From Acetobacter sicerae (GTDB lineage Bacteria; Pseudomonadota; Alphaproteobacteria; Acetobacterales; Acetobacteraceae): a stretch of 64,000 bases of DNA. Shown in pieces: positions 19,292 to 28,413 of this stretch. Position 1 is the stretch's first letter. Each line of letters begins with the position of its first letter. The stretch spans positions 1 to 64,000 of the forward strand of contig NZ_JAAABN010000004.1 in NCBI RefSeq assembly GCF_011516765.1, written 5' to 3'. The position numbers and the translations under genes are program-made. The notes under the pieces were generated by a model that was given only the letters and a program-made list of their open reading frames with translations, had not been told where the DNA came from and made no database searches.

Positions 19292-22108
19292 TTAACGACG
19301 CCACCAACCTGTGCGCGGCTTCGCCACAGGAGTGTCCTCATCAATGATCTTCGGCTCAACCACAACCGGCTTCCGATCATTTTTCGGAGCATCTTCCTTT
19401 GGTGCTGCTGAAGGCGCTTCTGCTACAGGGGCTTCGGCGACCGGAGCTGTCTCCGGACTTCTCCGTGTCCGACGACGACCACGAGGAGCAGGTTTTTCAT
19501 CTGCCTGCACTTCTGTTTCCGTCTCAGCAACAGGCGCAGGAGCAGGAGCAGGAGCAGGAGCCTCCGCTTCAACCGGTTCTTCCCGCGTCGTTTCTGCCGC
19601 GTTTCTGGACGCGCCAGAACCACGACGTCCACGACTGCGACGACGAGCCGGACGTGCTTCCTGAGCGGGCTCTTCTCCCTCAGAAACCTCGGCTTCAACC
19701 GCCTTCACGGCATGGTCAGCCTCGTCGCCCATGGCTTCGGCAGCAGAAGCCGGCTCATGCCGCTGGGCAGCGGTCTTGGGGGCCGTTTCTGACTTTGGTT
19801 CGGACGATGCTTCAAAATCGACCTGATCCATGATGTCGAAGATATCGAAGCTACCGCCGAACGGATCAGCCGGTGTCGGACCACGCCAGCCTGATGCTGC
19901 CGCTGGAGCCGGTGCTTTGGCAGGCTGATTTCTCTCACCTGTCTGACGCTGCTCTGCTGGCGTCCGTGTTTCTGCCTGAGGAGAAGACGGCGTCTTGCGG
20001 GAATAACGGGTACGGTTGCGACCCGGAACCAGATTTTCGTTCGCTTCCGGAGCAGGTGCAGCCGCATTGTCCGCATAGGGATCTTCCTCAGCGACAGGAC
20101 GCTCGCCTGTGCTTTCAGAAGTCACGCCTTCTGCACCACGCGTCTCAGCCGCACCTTCTTCTCTCGGTCCACGACGACGACGGCGACGACGACGGCGACG
20201 GCCGGTGCCATCACCTTCGCTCCGCTCTTCTTCCTGCGTCTCAGCATGATCCCGGGCTTCACCCTGCGCACCGGGCGGCTCGTCACTGATGGCGATGACC
20301 TTTGTCCGCGTCTCAGCGGACGCTGCCTCATCCTTTCTGGGAGCGGAGTGACGGCTTGATGAAGAAGCTTCATCCTCAACCGACGCTGCAATCTCAGGCG
20401 CGTCGAAGCGCGCCGTCTGTGCGCGGCGACGTTCGATCCGGATCTGTGGCGCGGGCAGAGACTGATCCGCCGAGAAGATCACCCGCATCTTGTGGCGGGT
20501 TTCGATGGCCGTCAGCCAGTCGCGCTTGTTATTGAGAATGTAGAGTGCAATCTCACCGGCGACATACACGACAATTTCCGCCGCACGACGCTGACCGCCC
20601 TCATCTTCCACGGCACGAAGCACATGGAGCGCCGAACTTTCGATACCGCGCACGATACCGGTGCCCTGGCAGTGCGGGCATGGCACAAAGGCGGACTCAG
20701 CGACAGAAGGACGCAGCCGCTGACGGGACATTTCCAGCAGCCCGAAGTGAGAGATTCCTCCCACCTGAATGCGGGCGCGGTCATGACGCAGGGCATCCTT
20801 CAGACGACGCTCGACCTGCGTATTATGACGCCGGGATTCCATGTCGATAAAGTCGATAACGATCAGACCGGCGAGATCCCGCAGACGGAGCTGACGCGCT
20901 ACTTCATCAGCGGCTTCAAGGTTGGTCTTTACCGCTGTCTCCTCGATATTGCGCTCACGTGTCGCGCGTCCCGAGTTCACGTCGATCGCGACCAGAGCTT
21001 CCGTCTGGTTGATAACCAGATAGCCACCTGAACGGAGCTGAACTGTCGGCGACAGCATTCCGTCCAGCTGACCTTCGACCTGATAATGGCTGAAGAGCGG
21101 CTGATTTTCCTTACGCCACAGCTTCACCCGCTGCGCGCTCTGCGGCATCAGCATCCGCATGAAATCGCGCGCAGCACGCCAGCCCTGCTCACCATCAACA
21201 AGAATTTCGTCGATATCGCGGGTGTAGACGTCACGGATCGCCCGTTTGACGAGGCTGGCTTCCTCGTAAATCAGAGCCGGTGCGACCGAATTGAGGGTAT
21301 GCTCGCGAATCTCATCCCACAGATGCAGCAGATACTCGCAGTCGCGCATCACTTCGGGGCGGGGACGCTGTCCACCGGCGGTACGCACGATCATGGCCAT
21401 GCCGCGGGGCAGTTGCAGATCCGCGATGATGTCTTTGAGACGCTTACGATCGGCAACCGACGTGATCTTGCGGGACACACCACCGCCGCGCAGGGCGTTC
21501 GGCATCAGCACGCAATAACGTCCGGCCAGCGAGATGTAGGTAGTCAGCGCAGCGCCCTTGTTGCCGCGCTCTTCCTTGACGACCTGCACCAGCAGAACCT
21601 GCCGGCGACGGATGACTTCCTGAATCTTGTAGCTGCGCAGGAAGCGGGCCATGCGCTTCTGCACCATGGCTTCTTCGCCGGTGTCCGTTTCGCCGCCGAC
21701 AAAATCAGGGGTCTGCTCGGATGAGGACTCTTCGCCGTTTTCTTCAGAACGGGTTGTTTCCTCAGGCTGCTCGGCATCATCGGATGCGGCAGATTCGTCC
21801 GTCAGATCGTCTTCGGCTGGCTCTTCTTCCTGAAGCGCCAGCAGTTTTTCGCGGTCGGCAACCGGAATCTGATAGTAGTCAGGATGAATTTCGCTGAAAG
21901 CAAGGAAACCGTGACGGTTTCCGCCATATTCTACGAAGGCAGCCTGAAGGCTGGGCTCGACGCGGATAACCTTGGCAAGATAGATATTGCCTTTGAGCTG
22001 CTTACGATTGGCAGCCTCGACGTCGTAATCCTCAAGACGGTTCCCGTCCATCACAACGACGCGGGTTTCTTCCGCGTGCGTTGCGTCTATCAGCATACGC
22101 TTGTTCAT
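19292..22108 (-). CDS. rne: ribonuclease E/G
   Basis: This endoribonuclease of about 938 residues would start mRNA decay and process rRNA and tRNA. It has the S1 domain near the N-terminus, the RNase E/G catalytic core with V-D-V-N-S-G-R and the zinc-link C-P-H-C. The C-terminal 400 residues are low-complexity, rich in Ala, Pro, Glu and Arg. They include an uninterrupted run of Arg (R-R-R-R-R) that probably binds RNA, and would serve as a scaffold for a degradosome. The frame is open to 22180, but M-N-K-R-M-L-I-D-A-T at 22108, preceded by GGAG, matches the family start. Confidence 0.94.
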   Translation of the reverse strand: MNKRMLIDATHAEETRVVVMDGNRLEDYDVEAANRKQLKGNIYLAKVIRVEPSLQAAFVEYGGNRHGFLAFSEIHPDYYQIPVADREKLLALQEEEPAEDDLTDESAASDDAEQPEETTRSEENGEESSSEQTPDFVGGETDTGEEAMVQKRMARFLRSYKIQEVIRRRQVLLVQVVKEERGNKGAALTTYISLAGRYCVLMPNALRGGGVSRKITSVADRKRLKDIIADLQLPRGMAMIVRTAGGQRPRPEVMRDCEYLLHLWDEIREHTLNSVAPALIYEEASLVKRAIRDVYTRDIDEILVDGEQGWRAARDFMRMLMPQSAQRVKLWRKENQPLFSHYQVEGQLDGMLSPTVQLRSGGYLVINQTEALVAIDVNSGRATRERNIEETAVKTNLEAADEVARQLRLRDLAGLIVIDFIDMESRRHNTQVERRLKDALRHDRARIQVGGISHFGLLEMSRQRLRPSVAESAFVPCPHCQGTGIVRGIESSALHVLRAVEDEGGQRRAAEIVVYVAGEIALYILNNKRDWLTAIETRHKMRVIFSADQSLPAPQIRIERRRAQTARFDAPEIAASVEDEASSSSRHSAPRKDEAASAETRTKVIAISDEPPGAQGEARDHAETQEEERSEGDGTGRRRRRRRRRRGPREEGAAETRGAEGVTSESTGERPVAEEDPYADNAAAPAPEANENLVPGRNRTRYSRKTPSSPQAETRTPAEQRQTGERNQPAKAPAPAAASGWRGPTPADPFGGSFDIFDIMDQVDFEASSEPKSETAPKTAAQRHEPASAAEAMGDEADHAVKAVEAEVSEGEEPAQEARPARRRSRGRRGSGASRNAAETTREEPVEAEAPAPAPAPAPVAETETEVQADEKPAPRGRRRTRRSPETAPVAEAPVAEAPSAAPKEDAPKNDRKPVVVEPKIIDEDTPVAKPRTGWWRR

Positions 22109-22669
22109 AAAAAAGGAAACTCCGGTGTCCCGGCGCTCGTCCAGACGGGCGCAGCCAACCAGATTGGAACAAACCAACATGGAAATGGGCGCCGCGCGGG
22201 AGCGCTGCGGGCAAATCGATTATATGATCGGGGATAACGGGCGTGAGCGACTTTCGGGAGACAGTGATGCCGGCATGACAGTCCATCACTGACAGCGGAA
22301 ATGGGGCATGAAGAGGACACTTGCGCTCCCTGCCCTTCCCTTGTTCCGCCAGTGTGTCCAGACCTGCTCTCATCCGCCCTTGTCGATCAGTATAAATTAG
22401 GCCTGACCCAAAACTCAGCCGCTCTCTGAATGATGAAAAAGCGGCTTGCCTTGGTCCGGGCAGCGTGGGTAACCGTCACAAACGGGCCACATGCTCGCAA
22501 ACATGGCCGAAACCAACAGAGTACGCAAGCCATCGGATACAACTGTATGTAACCGGCAGTGAATGTAGCCGCAACGAACCTCACACTCTCCTGACATAAT
22601 CATCGTTCATTAATGACTTCCCAACGTCAGCATGGCAAAATCGCAGCAGCCTCTTTCAGGACGCAGTTC
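22109..22669. other. intergenic region between rne and the amidase gene
   Basis: About 560 bases hold the divergent promoters and the 5' leader of rne. No gene, tRNA or convincing promoter was recognised. Long leaders are known for rne in other bacteria, where they serve autoregulation; I see no specific element that shows this here. Confidence 0.4.
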
Positions 22670-23650
22670 ATGGCTCAGAAACCGGATAACGGAGATAAAT
22701 TGCCCACCGACCGCCTGCTTCCCGGCAAATCATTCCGGCAGGGCTGTACCGCCAAAGCGGCGGCCCCTCTGGCTGCTGAAGCCACATCCGGCCTTCTGGG
22801 CCTCTCCCTGCCCCGCAGAACCGCCCTCATCGCCAGCCTTGCGCCTCTGCTTCCGCAGGCTGCGTTGGCTCGCACCGGAACAGGCGCTCACACTTCTCTC
22901 TCCACACACTCCCACAACACTCTACACGCCCCCGCCATCATCAGGGGAGCGGCTCCACCTCCTCCCCTGGTCATGCTGGACCCTGGCCATGGCGGAAAAG
23001 ATCCGGGCGCCGTTGGTTATTCAGGCACATATGAGAAGCATGTCTCGGAGGCGGCCGCCGCTGAACTGGAACGGCAACTGCTGGCGACAGGCCGCTATCG
23101 GGTTGCCCTGACACGCTCCAGTGACCGTTTCATTCCGCTGGAAGGACGTGTGGAGATGGCACAGGCGCACAAGGCGTCGCTGTTCATTTCCATGCATGCC
23201 GATGCGTTACATGACTCCGCCGTTCGTGGCGCCAGTGTTTACACCCTTGCCGGAGCCGCGTCGGATTCCCAGACAGCCATGATCGCCCAGAGCGAGAACA
23301 GCGCGGATCTTTTCGGGGGACCGCATGTCCACGCGACATCCCCGGAAGTGCAGCAGATACTGGCCAGTCTGGTTTCGGAAGAAACTCGACGGGGCTCAAC
23401 CCACATCGCCAATCAGGTTGTCTCTTCCTTCCAGTCCCGCATCTCGTTGCTGTCGCATCCGCATCGCCATGCCGCCTTCGTGGTTCTCAAGGCGGCAGAC
23501 ATTCCTTCAGTGCTGGTGGAAATGGGCTTCATGTCCAATCGCAGCGATGAGGCAGCGTTACGACAGGCAGGCCACAGAGCCATGGTAGCCGGCGCCATGC
23601 GGGACGCCGTGGATCGCTATTTTGCCACGACGCGTATCGGCGTTGGTTAA
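22670..23650 (+). CDS. N-acetylmuramoyl-L-alanine amidase (Amidase_3)
   Basis: The 326-residue zinc amidase cuts the bond between muramic acid and the stem peptide and helps separate daughter cells. An N-terminal P-R-R-T-A-L followed by a hydrophobic stretch ending A-L-A looks like a Tat-type signal; the AmiA and AmiC amidases of Escherichia coli are Tat substrates. The catalytic domain shows D-P-G-H-G-G-K-D-P-G (zinc His), the E in T-Y-E-K-H, S-M-H-A-D-A (second zinc His) and V-L-V-E-M-G-F (catalytic Glu). The ATG at 22670 has AGGA eight bases upstream; an ATG at 22613 has no ribosome binding site. No AMIN domain is evident. Confidence 0.88.
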   Translation: MAQKPDNGDKLPTDRLLPGKSFRQGCTAKAAAPLAAEATSGLLGLSLPRRTALIASLAPLLPQAALARTGTGAHTSLSTHSHNTLHAPAIIRGAAPPPPLVMLDPGHGGKDPGAVGYSGTYEKHVSEAAAAELERQLLATGRYRVALTRSSDRFIPLEGRVEMAQAHKASLFISMHADALHDSAVRGASVYTLAGAASDSQTAMIAQSENSADLFGGPHVHATSPEVQQILASLVSEETRRGSTHIANQVVSSFQSRISLLSHPHRHAAFVVLKAADIPSVLVEMGFMSNRSDEAALRQAGHRAMVAGAMRDAVDRYFATTRIGVG

Positions 23651-23743
23651 AATCTGTCCACACAACGCAGACTGCCTCATCTACGCCATCAGCAGGCTTC
23701 AGAATACCCAGAGCATCTCAGTCAGGGAAACAAAGGAAATTTC

Positions 23744-24214
23744 ATGATCGCATCATCCAGACAGTCCGGAGCCCTGTTAGCCGGGGTCTTTTTCGCACTT
23801 ACACTGGGAAGCGCATCATCTTTTGCGCGCACTGTCTCCTCCATCTGCGACAACAGCAGTTTTGTTCAGGCGCAACAGTCGTTCGAGAATGGCCGGAAAA
23901 GGGAGAATATTCCTGTTCATATCTGCGGACAGGTTATAGCCGTTTCAGAAAAAGCCAAACACACACGCAGCGGTTGGCATGGTTATTTTTATGTGAATGT
24001 CGGACAGGGCATTTCAATCCGCGTGGTCAGCAATCTCGACGAAATCAACGCCCCGGAATGGCCATGGGTACGGGATGGCGATATGGCGGATATCGTAGGG
24101 CGTTATTACTATGACTCTCCCCGCAGTCAGGGAATTGACTGGACCCACAAAGGGACCAGCCGTTCCTGGGACATTCCCGGTTACGCAATCATCAACGGCA
24201 AACGGTTCGACTGA
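23744..24214 (+). CDS. DUF3465-like secreted protein
   Basis: The 156-residue product has a signal peptide (hydrophobic residues 9-26, cleavage near S-S-F-A). The mature part resembles DUF3465 proteins, with the pattern G-Q-V-I-A-V, then a Y-V-N-V-G-Q-G segment, a D-G-D-x-x-D-I-V-G-R-Y-Y-Y segment, and I-D-W-T-H-K-G near the C-terminus. The fold suggests a small OB-like periplasmic protein. Function is unknown. AAAGGAAA lies upstream of the ATG as a ribosome binding site, and a strong terminator follows seven bases after the stop, so it is a single-gene unit. Confidence 0.75.
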   Translation: MIASSRQSGALLAGVFFALTLGSASSFARTVSSICDNSSFVQAQQSFENGRKRENIPVHICGQVIAVSEKAKHTRSGWHGYFYVNVGQGISIRVVSNLDEINAPEWPWVRDGDMADIVGRYYYDSPRSQGIDWTHKGTSRSWDIPGYAIINGKRFD

Positions 24215-24220
24215 GACAAG

Positions 24221-24262
24221 AACGCCTTTTTCTTCTTAATGTATGAAGAGAAAGGCGTTTTA
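24221..24262 (+). terminator. rho-independent terminator after the DUF3465 gene
   Basis: A 15-bp stem (AACGCCTTT plus TCTTC against the reverse, with one T-G pair) ends in TTTT just after the gene's stop codon. Confidence 0.8.
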
Positions 24263-24285
24263 AAAGAATACCCTTTGAGAATACG

Positions 24286-24322
24286 TCTTTTGGAAAATCA
24301 GCTCCTCTGATTTTCCAAAAGA
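24286..24322. repeat. perfect 16-bp inverted repeat
   Basis: TCTTTTGGAAAATCAG pairs perfectly with its complement around the 5-base loop CTCCT. It lacks a T-run on either strand, so it is not a classic terminator. It lies between two convergent genes, 24 bases past another terminator. Confidence 0.8.
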
Positions 24323-24361
24323 TGAATCATTAAAAACGATATCCTATAAAAGCTTTTACAA

Positions 24362-24862
24362 CTAACTTGTTTTTCCATCCGATTTTTTGACGCTCTTCGG
24401 CAAAGGACCGACTTTTTTCAAACTATCCCAAGACAGAAAGCAATCTCCAAGAAAGGATGCCAGCGACGCAATCGTGCAGAGCAGCGCAGCCCCAAACAGC
24501 CCTACCAGCCACAGCGCGATCGAAGCATCCCTGACAGTGCCAAGGAAAAGCACGAATGCAGCGCCGCATGTCATGGCTCCAGCGAGACCGCCAAACATGA
24601 TGGCCATATCAAGAACCATGACACGTTTCTGCAAGCGCATAAAATGCCTTTGAAGCTTGCGCCTCGCCTTATCATCCTCTTCGTCCGTGAGGAGATCAGA
24701 CGCTTTTTCAATCTGATCCGCGACACGGCTTGCCCGTGTGTTCAATAGATTGAGCAGTGTTCCCACACCGGACAACATGAAAACCGGCGTAAGGGCCGTC
24801 TCGATCAGATGCGCGACATCACCGGCTGAGTCGGATGCAAGAGCAGAAAGAGGAAGAGCCAT
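24362..24862 (-). CDS. DUF2721 family membrane protein
   Basis: The 166-residue product matches the DUF2721 pattern. An N-terminal hydrophobic segment (A-L-T-P-V-F-M-L-S-G-V-G-T-L-L) is followed by L-N-T-R-A-S-R-V-A-D-Q-I and a charged linker (T-D-E-E-D-D-K-A-R-R-K). Two further membrane helices follow around residues 83-140. These inner-membrane proteins have no known biochemical role. It stands alone and is convergent with the DUF3465 gene. The ribosome binding site is weak. Confidence 0.75.
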   Translation of the reverse strand: MALPLSALASDSAGDVAHLIETALTPVFMLSGVGTLLNLLNTRASRVADQIEKASDLLTDEEDDKARRKLQRHFMRLQKRVMVLDMAIMFGGLAGAMTCGAAFVLFLGTVRDASIALWLVGLFGAALLCTIASLASFLGDCFLSWDSLKKVGPLPKSVKKSDGKTS

Positions 24863-25018
24863 AATTGAACCACGCCGTCACAATAGAGAGCACACTCCCT
24901 ACAGAGAACCGCACGAAACTTCAAATAAGACTGAATAAGAGGGCTGTGAGACGACCGTCAAAAATATCCCGAGTGCGCATCCTGTTTCCCGCACACCGGG
25001 AAACAGGACGAACCCCCG

Positions 25019-26608
25019 TTACAACGCAGCAAGAATCTTCAAACCACCCAGAATTGCATTCGGGATAACGGATGTTTCCCCCGGACGCATTATATATTCA
25101 AACACTGGCTGCATCACGAGACCAGGCACCACCGGAATACCGTAATAAGCTTCAAGTGTTGCGGCATGGGTCTGCGGGCCATTGACATATGCCCCCATCG
25201 ACATACCCGCCATCTGACGCAAACGCTGCCCCTCCGTCAGATTGTGACTGATCTGATAGTACGAATACATCACGCCAAAGCGGTCAAACGGGCGATAAGG
25301 CAGGATGCCGAGCAGAGAGGCGCCGACATAAAACTGATCCGACCATACCGAAACACTCGGGGTATTATGAATATACCCGGCAAGCAGATATCCACCCGCC
25401 ATCTGATGATCGCCGCCTTTACGGTACACCATCTGATCCGCTTCAAAGTAGAACGTATCCCGCGGCCCGCCATCATGACCCAGATAATCATGCCTGTAAG
25501 CTGCGGGAATACTGCCCAGCATATCGTCATAATGACTTGTGTCATGTCCGAAGCCGATCTTGTAATGGCCCGGCAGTTTCTTTTTTCCGAAAAACGGCTC
25601 CCATGCCAGTTCGATCGGCAGCATGACGCCTGTATGTTCCTCACTGCCCCACGCCCATCCAGACGGGTTCGAGGTCAGCGGTCCCGAAGCGTATACACCT
25701 GTGGTCAGCGTAAGATCGCGCATTGGCCTCAGACGGATTGTGCCGCCCCAGCTTGCTTTCGGATACACACTCCAGCCCGCCTGCGATTTGAGAGCGACCG
25801 GCGCAGAGCACTGGATCATGAATGTGCACAGCAGAACCGACGTTGCGTAGGTATGCGTCAGGGTCAGTCGACCGACGTTGATGTTGACCTTGTTATGAAA
25901 AAGGGATTTCTCAAGGTAGATATCGGCGAGATGGGCGGCCATATGCCCTGACAGGCTGTAGACTTCGGACAGCAGCATGCGATGGTCGCCAACATAGTCC
26001 GTTGTAACCTGACGACCGGCGCGCTCCATCAGAACGGCATGCAAAATCCAGCCGTTCCACCCGACAAGTTTACCCAGATCAAACCTCGTGGTGAGAGTCA
26101 GTTCGTGGGCGTAATCCATTCCTCTGGCAAGGCCGCCTCCCGTATTGGCTATACCCTCACCCTTATAGGCGAACTGAAAGCTGAACCCGCGATCCTGCAT
26201 CCACTTACGCCATGGCTGCAACTGAGGAACCAGATTACCGAACGTCTGGGCAGGAACGTAATAACCTGCGGACAGATCACGCTCGCGAATGGCGTCATCC
26301 CTGTTGTTAAGCAGGGACGAAATGCTTTCAGTGTCGAACAGGGCATCCAGACGCTGAGCAGGCGTTATGACCGTTTTCTTGGGCGCCGCATGAACAGGCG
26401 CATCATACGGGCCAGGCTTTTTCTGCACAGAAACAGGCACATCTGCCTTTGGGCGCTGCACAATCTCCTGATTTTCCGCTCGCACCTCCGTGGAGCCGGC
26501 GAAGCAAACCGCCAGCACCCAGAACGGAGCACACAAAATCCAGCCACTTCGACGCGAAACGACAGACGGCTGGTTAACGGAGAGGGGTATTTTTCTTATT
26601 TTTTTCAT
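25019..26608 (-). CDS. OprB-family carbohydrate porin
   Basis: The outer-membrane beta-barrel of about 529 residues belongs to the OprB carbohydrate-selective porins. A signal peptide ends near E-V-R-A (residues about 20-45). The barrel has frequent W/Y-rich strands and family patterns such as G-M-D-Y-A-H-E-L-T-L and H-A-V-L-M-E-R-A-G. It would let sugars or sugar acids into the periplasm, where acetic acid bacteria oxidise them. The frame opens at a GTG at 26614; the ATG at 26608 behind AAGGTGAG is my choice. It stands alone after a long AT-rich region. Confidence 0.85.
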   Translation of the reverse strand: MKKIRKIPLSVNQPSVVSRRSGWILCAPFWVLAVCFAGSTEVRAENQEIVQRPKADVPVSVQKKPGPYDAPVHAAPKKTVITPAQRLDALFDTESISSLLNNRDDAIRERDLSAGYYVPAQTFGNLVPQLQPWRKWMQDRGFSFQFAYKGEGIANTGGGLARGMDYAHELTLTTRFDLGKLVGWNGWILHAVLMERAGRQVTTDYVGDHRMLLSEVYSLSGHMAAHLADIYLEKSLFHNKVNINVGRLTLTHTYATSVLLCTFMIQCSAPVALKSQAGWSVYPKASWGGTIRLRPMRDLTLTTGVYASGPLTSNPSGWAWGSEEHTGVMLPIELAWEPFFGKKKLPGHYKIGFGHDTSHYDDMLGSIPAAYRHDYLGHDGGPRDTFYFEADQMVYRKGGDHQMAGGYLLAGYIHNTPSVSVWSDQFYVGASLLGILPYRPFDRFGVMYSYYQISHNLTEGQRLRQMAGMSMGAYVNGPQTHAATLEAYYGIPVVPGLVMQPVFEYIMRPGETSVIPNAILGGLKILAAL

Positions 26609-27071
26609 TACCACTAACTCACCTTGACCCCCGACACGTACTACGAATTACCCCTTCTTCCAATATTAGCGGCATCGTTTGACATCTCAATTTCCAGAGA
26701 ATGTTGCAAAGAGACAACACAATTTTTCGTTATAAAAAACCATAAATAAAATTGATTTTTTCGTAATTTATTACTATTAAATTATAAATATATATTTATA
26801 ATAATGCCATATTGCAATTTATATTGTTTTTATGGAATAAAAATATCCAAAACTCTAATTGCAACAAAGCAAAATACAACGCAATAACTTGAAAAATAAA
26901 AATATAAATTACAAAAATACAAGCATATTAAATTACATTGTTTTTAATTATAAATTTAATTAACCAAGTTAATTTAAAAACAGAATATAAATAAGATAAA
27001 GTTTATATTGACTTGGATTGCATCAAAGCTTATTTTTGAAAAAAATACTTTCATAACATGAAAGGTTTCTC
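26609..27071. other. very AT-rich intergenic region
   Basis: About 460 bases, markedly AT-rich with many A and T runs, especially 26730-27050, lie between the divergent porin and persulfide-dioxygenase-like genes. No gene is present. The composition contrasts sharply with the flanks and suits intrinsically curved, silencer-bound or recently acquired DNA. A TTGACT at 27009 could be a -35 element for the plus-strand gene, but no good -10 follows. Confidence 0.5.
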
Positions 27072-27995
27072 ATGTCCGACATCAGGCTTTCCGCAGCATC
27101 CCGGCAAATCGAACAGGCAATTCTCGACCCGAAACTTCGGCCTGTCGTTCAGACCTTCTTTGACGAAACAACTTTCACGGCAACTCATATTGCCCACGAT
27201 CCTGCCACACGGAAAGCTGTCATAATTGACAGTGTCCTTGACTACGATCCCGCATCAGGGCGCACTCAAAACACTTCTGCCCATCGAGTCCTGAATTATA
27301 TTCAGGAGAATAACCTTGTTGTCGAATGGCAACTGGAGACACATGCTCACGCTGACCATCTTTCCGCCGCAGTGTGGCTAAAGGAGAAACTGGGAGGCAG
27401 GATCGCGATCGGCGAGAACATCACTCACGTGCAGGATGCATTCGGCAAGATCTTTAATGCTGAAAAAAACTTTTCCCGAGACGGCTCACAGTTTGATAAG
27501 CTTTTCCACGACGGGGAGACGTTCTCTGTTGGCTCATTGCCAGCCATAGCCCTCTCTGTGCCCGGACACACTCCTGCAGACATGGTCTACATCATTGGAG
27601 ATGCCGCCTTCATTGGCGATACACTCTTCATGCCGGATTATGGTACTGCTCGGGCTGATTTTCCGGGAGGTGATGCGCGCCAGCTTTATCGTTCGATTCA
27701 ACGTCTGCTTTCCCTTCCTGACAAAACTCGTGTCTTTCTCTGTCACGATTACAAAACAGCTGACCGTCATGAATTCAGGTGGGAAACAACAATTGGCGAC
27801 GAACGGAACAACATTCATGTGCATGATGGTGTTTCCGAAGATCAGTTCGTCAGTATGCGAACCAGCAGGGACAAAACCCTTTCTCTACCGCATCTGATCA
27901 TGCCCTCTGTTCAGGTGAACATGCGGGCTGGACACCTGCCTGAGCCAGAAGAAAATGGTGTGAGTTACATAAAGATTCCCGTCAATCGTATGTGA
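27072..27995 (+). CDS. persulfide-dioxygenase-like metallo-beta-lactamase-fold protein
   Basis: The 307-residue cytoplasmic protein has the metallo-beta-lactamase fold. Metal-ligand motifs are T-H-A-H-A-D-H (residues 90-96), P-G-H-T-P-A-D, G-D-T-L-F and C-H-D-Y. The sequence is closest to the persulfide dioxygenase/Blh group, which oxidises glutathione persulfide to sulfite and so removes sulfide-derived sulfur. A ribosome binding site (GAAAGG) lies six bases before the ATG. A TauE/SafE exporter gene follows about 420 bases downstream and could expel the sulfite; a hairpin lies between them. A BigR-type repressor or rhodanese partner is not seen. A glyoxalase-II-like activity is the alternative. 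Confidence 0.8.
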   Translation: MSDIRLSAASRQIEQAILDPKLRPVVQTFFDETTFTATHIAHDPATRKAVIIDSVLDYDPASGRTQNTSAHRVLNYIQENNLVVEWQLETHAHADHLSAAVWLKEKLGGRIAIGENITHVQDAFGKIFNAEKNFSRDGSQFDKLFHDGETFSVGSLPAIALSVPGHTPADMVYIIGDAAFIGDTLFMPDYGTARADFPGGDARQLYRSIQRLLSLPDKTRVFLCHDYKTADRHEFRWETTIGDERNNIHVHDGVSEDQFVSMRTSRDKTLSLPHLIMPSVQVNMRAGHLPEPEENGVSYIKIPVNRM

Positions 27996-28413
27996 CTCAG
28001 ATAGAGCCGGTCATTAGTTAAAAAGCGGCCTGATCGTTATCAGGCCGCATCCCTTGACGTGACCAGCCAGTCCATCAGGAGAATAAGAAGAATCTTCCCC
28101 GATAATTAGGCCGCCTTACGATTACAATCATCAGATTTCCCATTGCATTTGCGTACAAACGCGCCATTACCCTTTTATTGATAGTTATACCACTCACTCA
28201 CATTCGTGCGAAACAACCGAAATATTCTGGATGATTGGCTACAGAGAAAATTTTTCTCATTCTTGGTAGTGCTTTTACAAAATGACAAACAAAAAGAAAC
28301 TTACCAAATATATCCAAATAAATTTAACGATTTAATGCCTTTATATCGGAATGTACCTAAAGGGCTTATGATCACAATCATGAGTTTCTCTCCCACGACC
28401 AGATACAGAAAAC
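27996..28413. other. intergenic region before the TauE/SafE gene
   Basis: About 420 bases contain the hairpin at 28025-28048 and otherwise AT-rich sequence. A 72-codon open frame at 28206-28424 lacks a ribosome binding site and coding character, so I regard this stretch as noncoding. A promoter for the exporter gene is expected here but not evident. Confidence 0.45.
28025..28048. terminator. GC-rich hairpin after the dioxygenase-like gene
   Basis: GCGGCCTGAT pairs perfectly with its complement around a CGTT loop. A T-run follows only on the minus strand, so on the plus strand it would be a weak terminator. Confidence 0.6.

Noticed and set aside
22109-22612. tRNA or small RNA gene in the rne/amidase gap
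   Set aside because: No cloverleaf pattern or terminator-bounded transcript could be seen.
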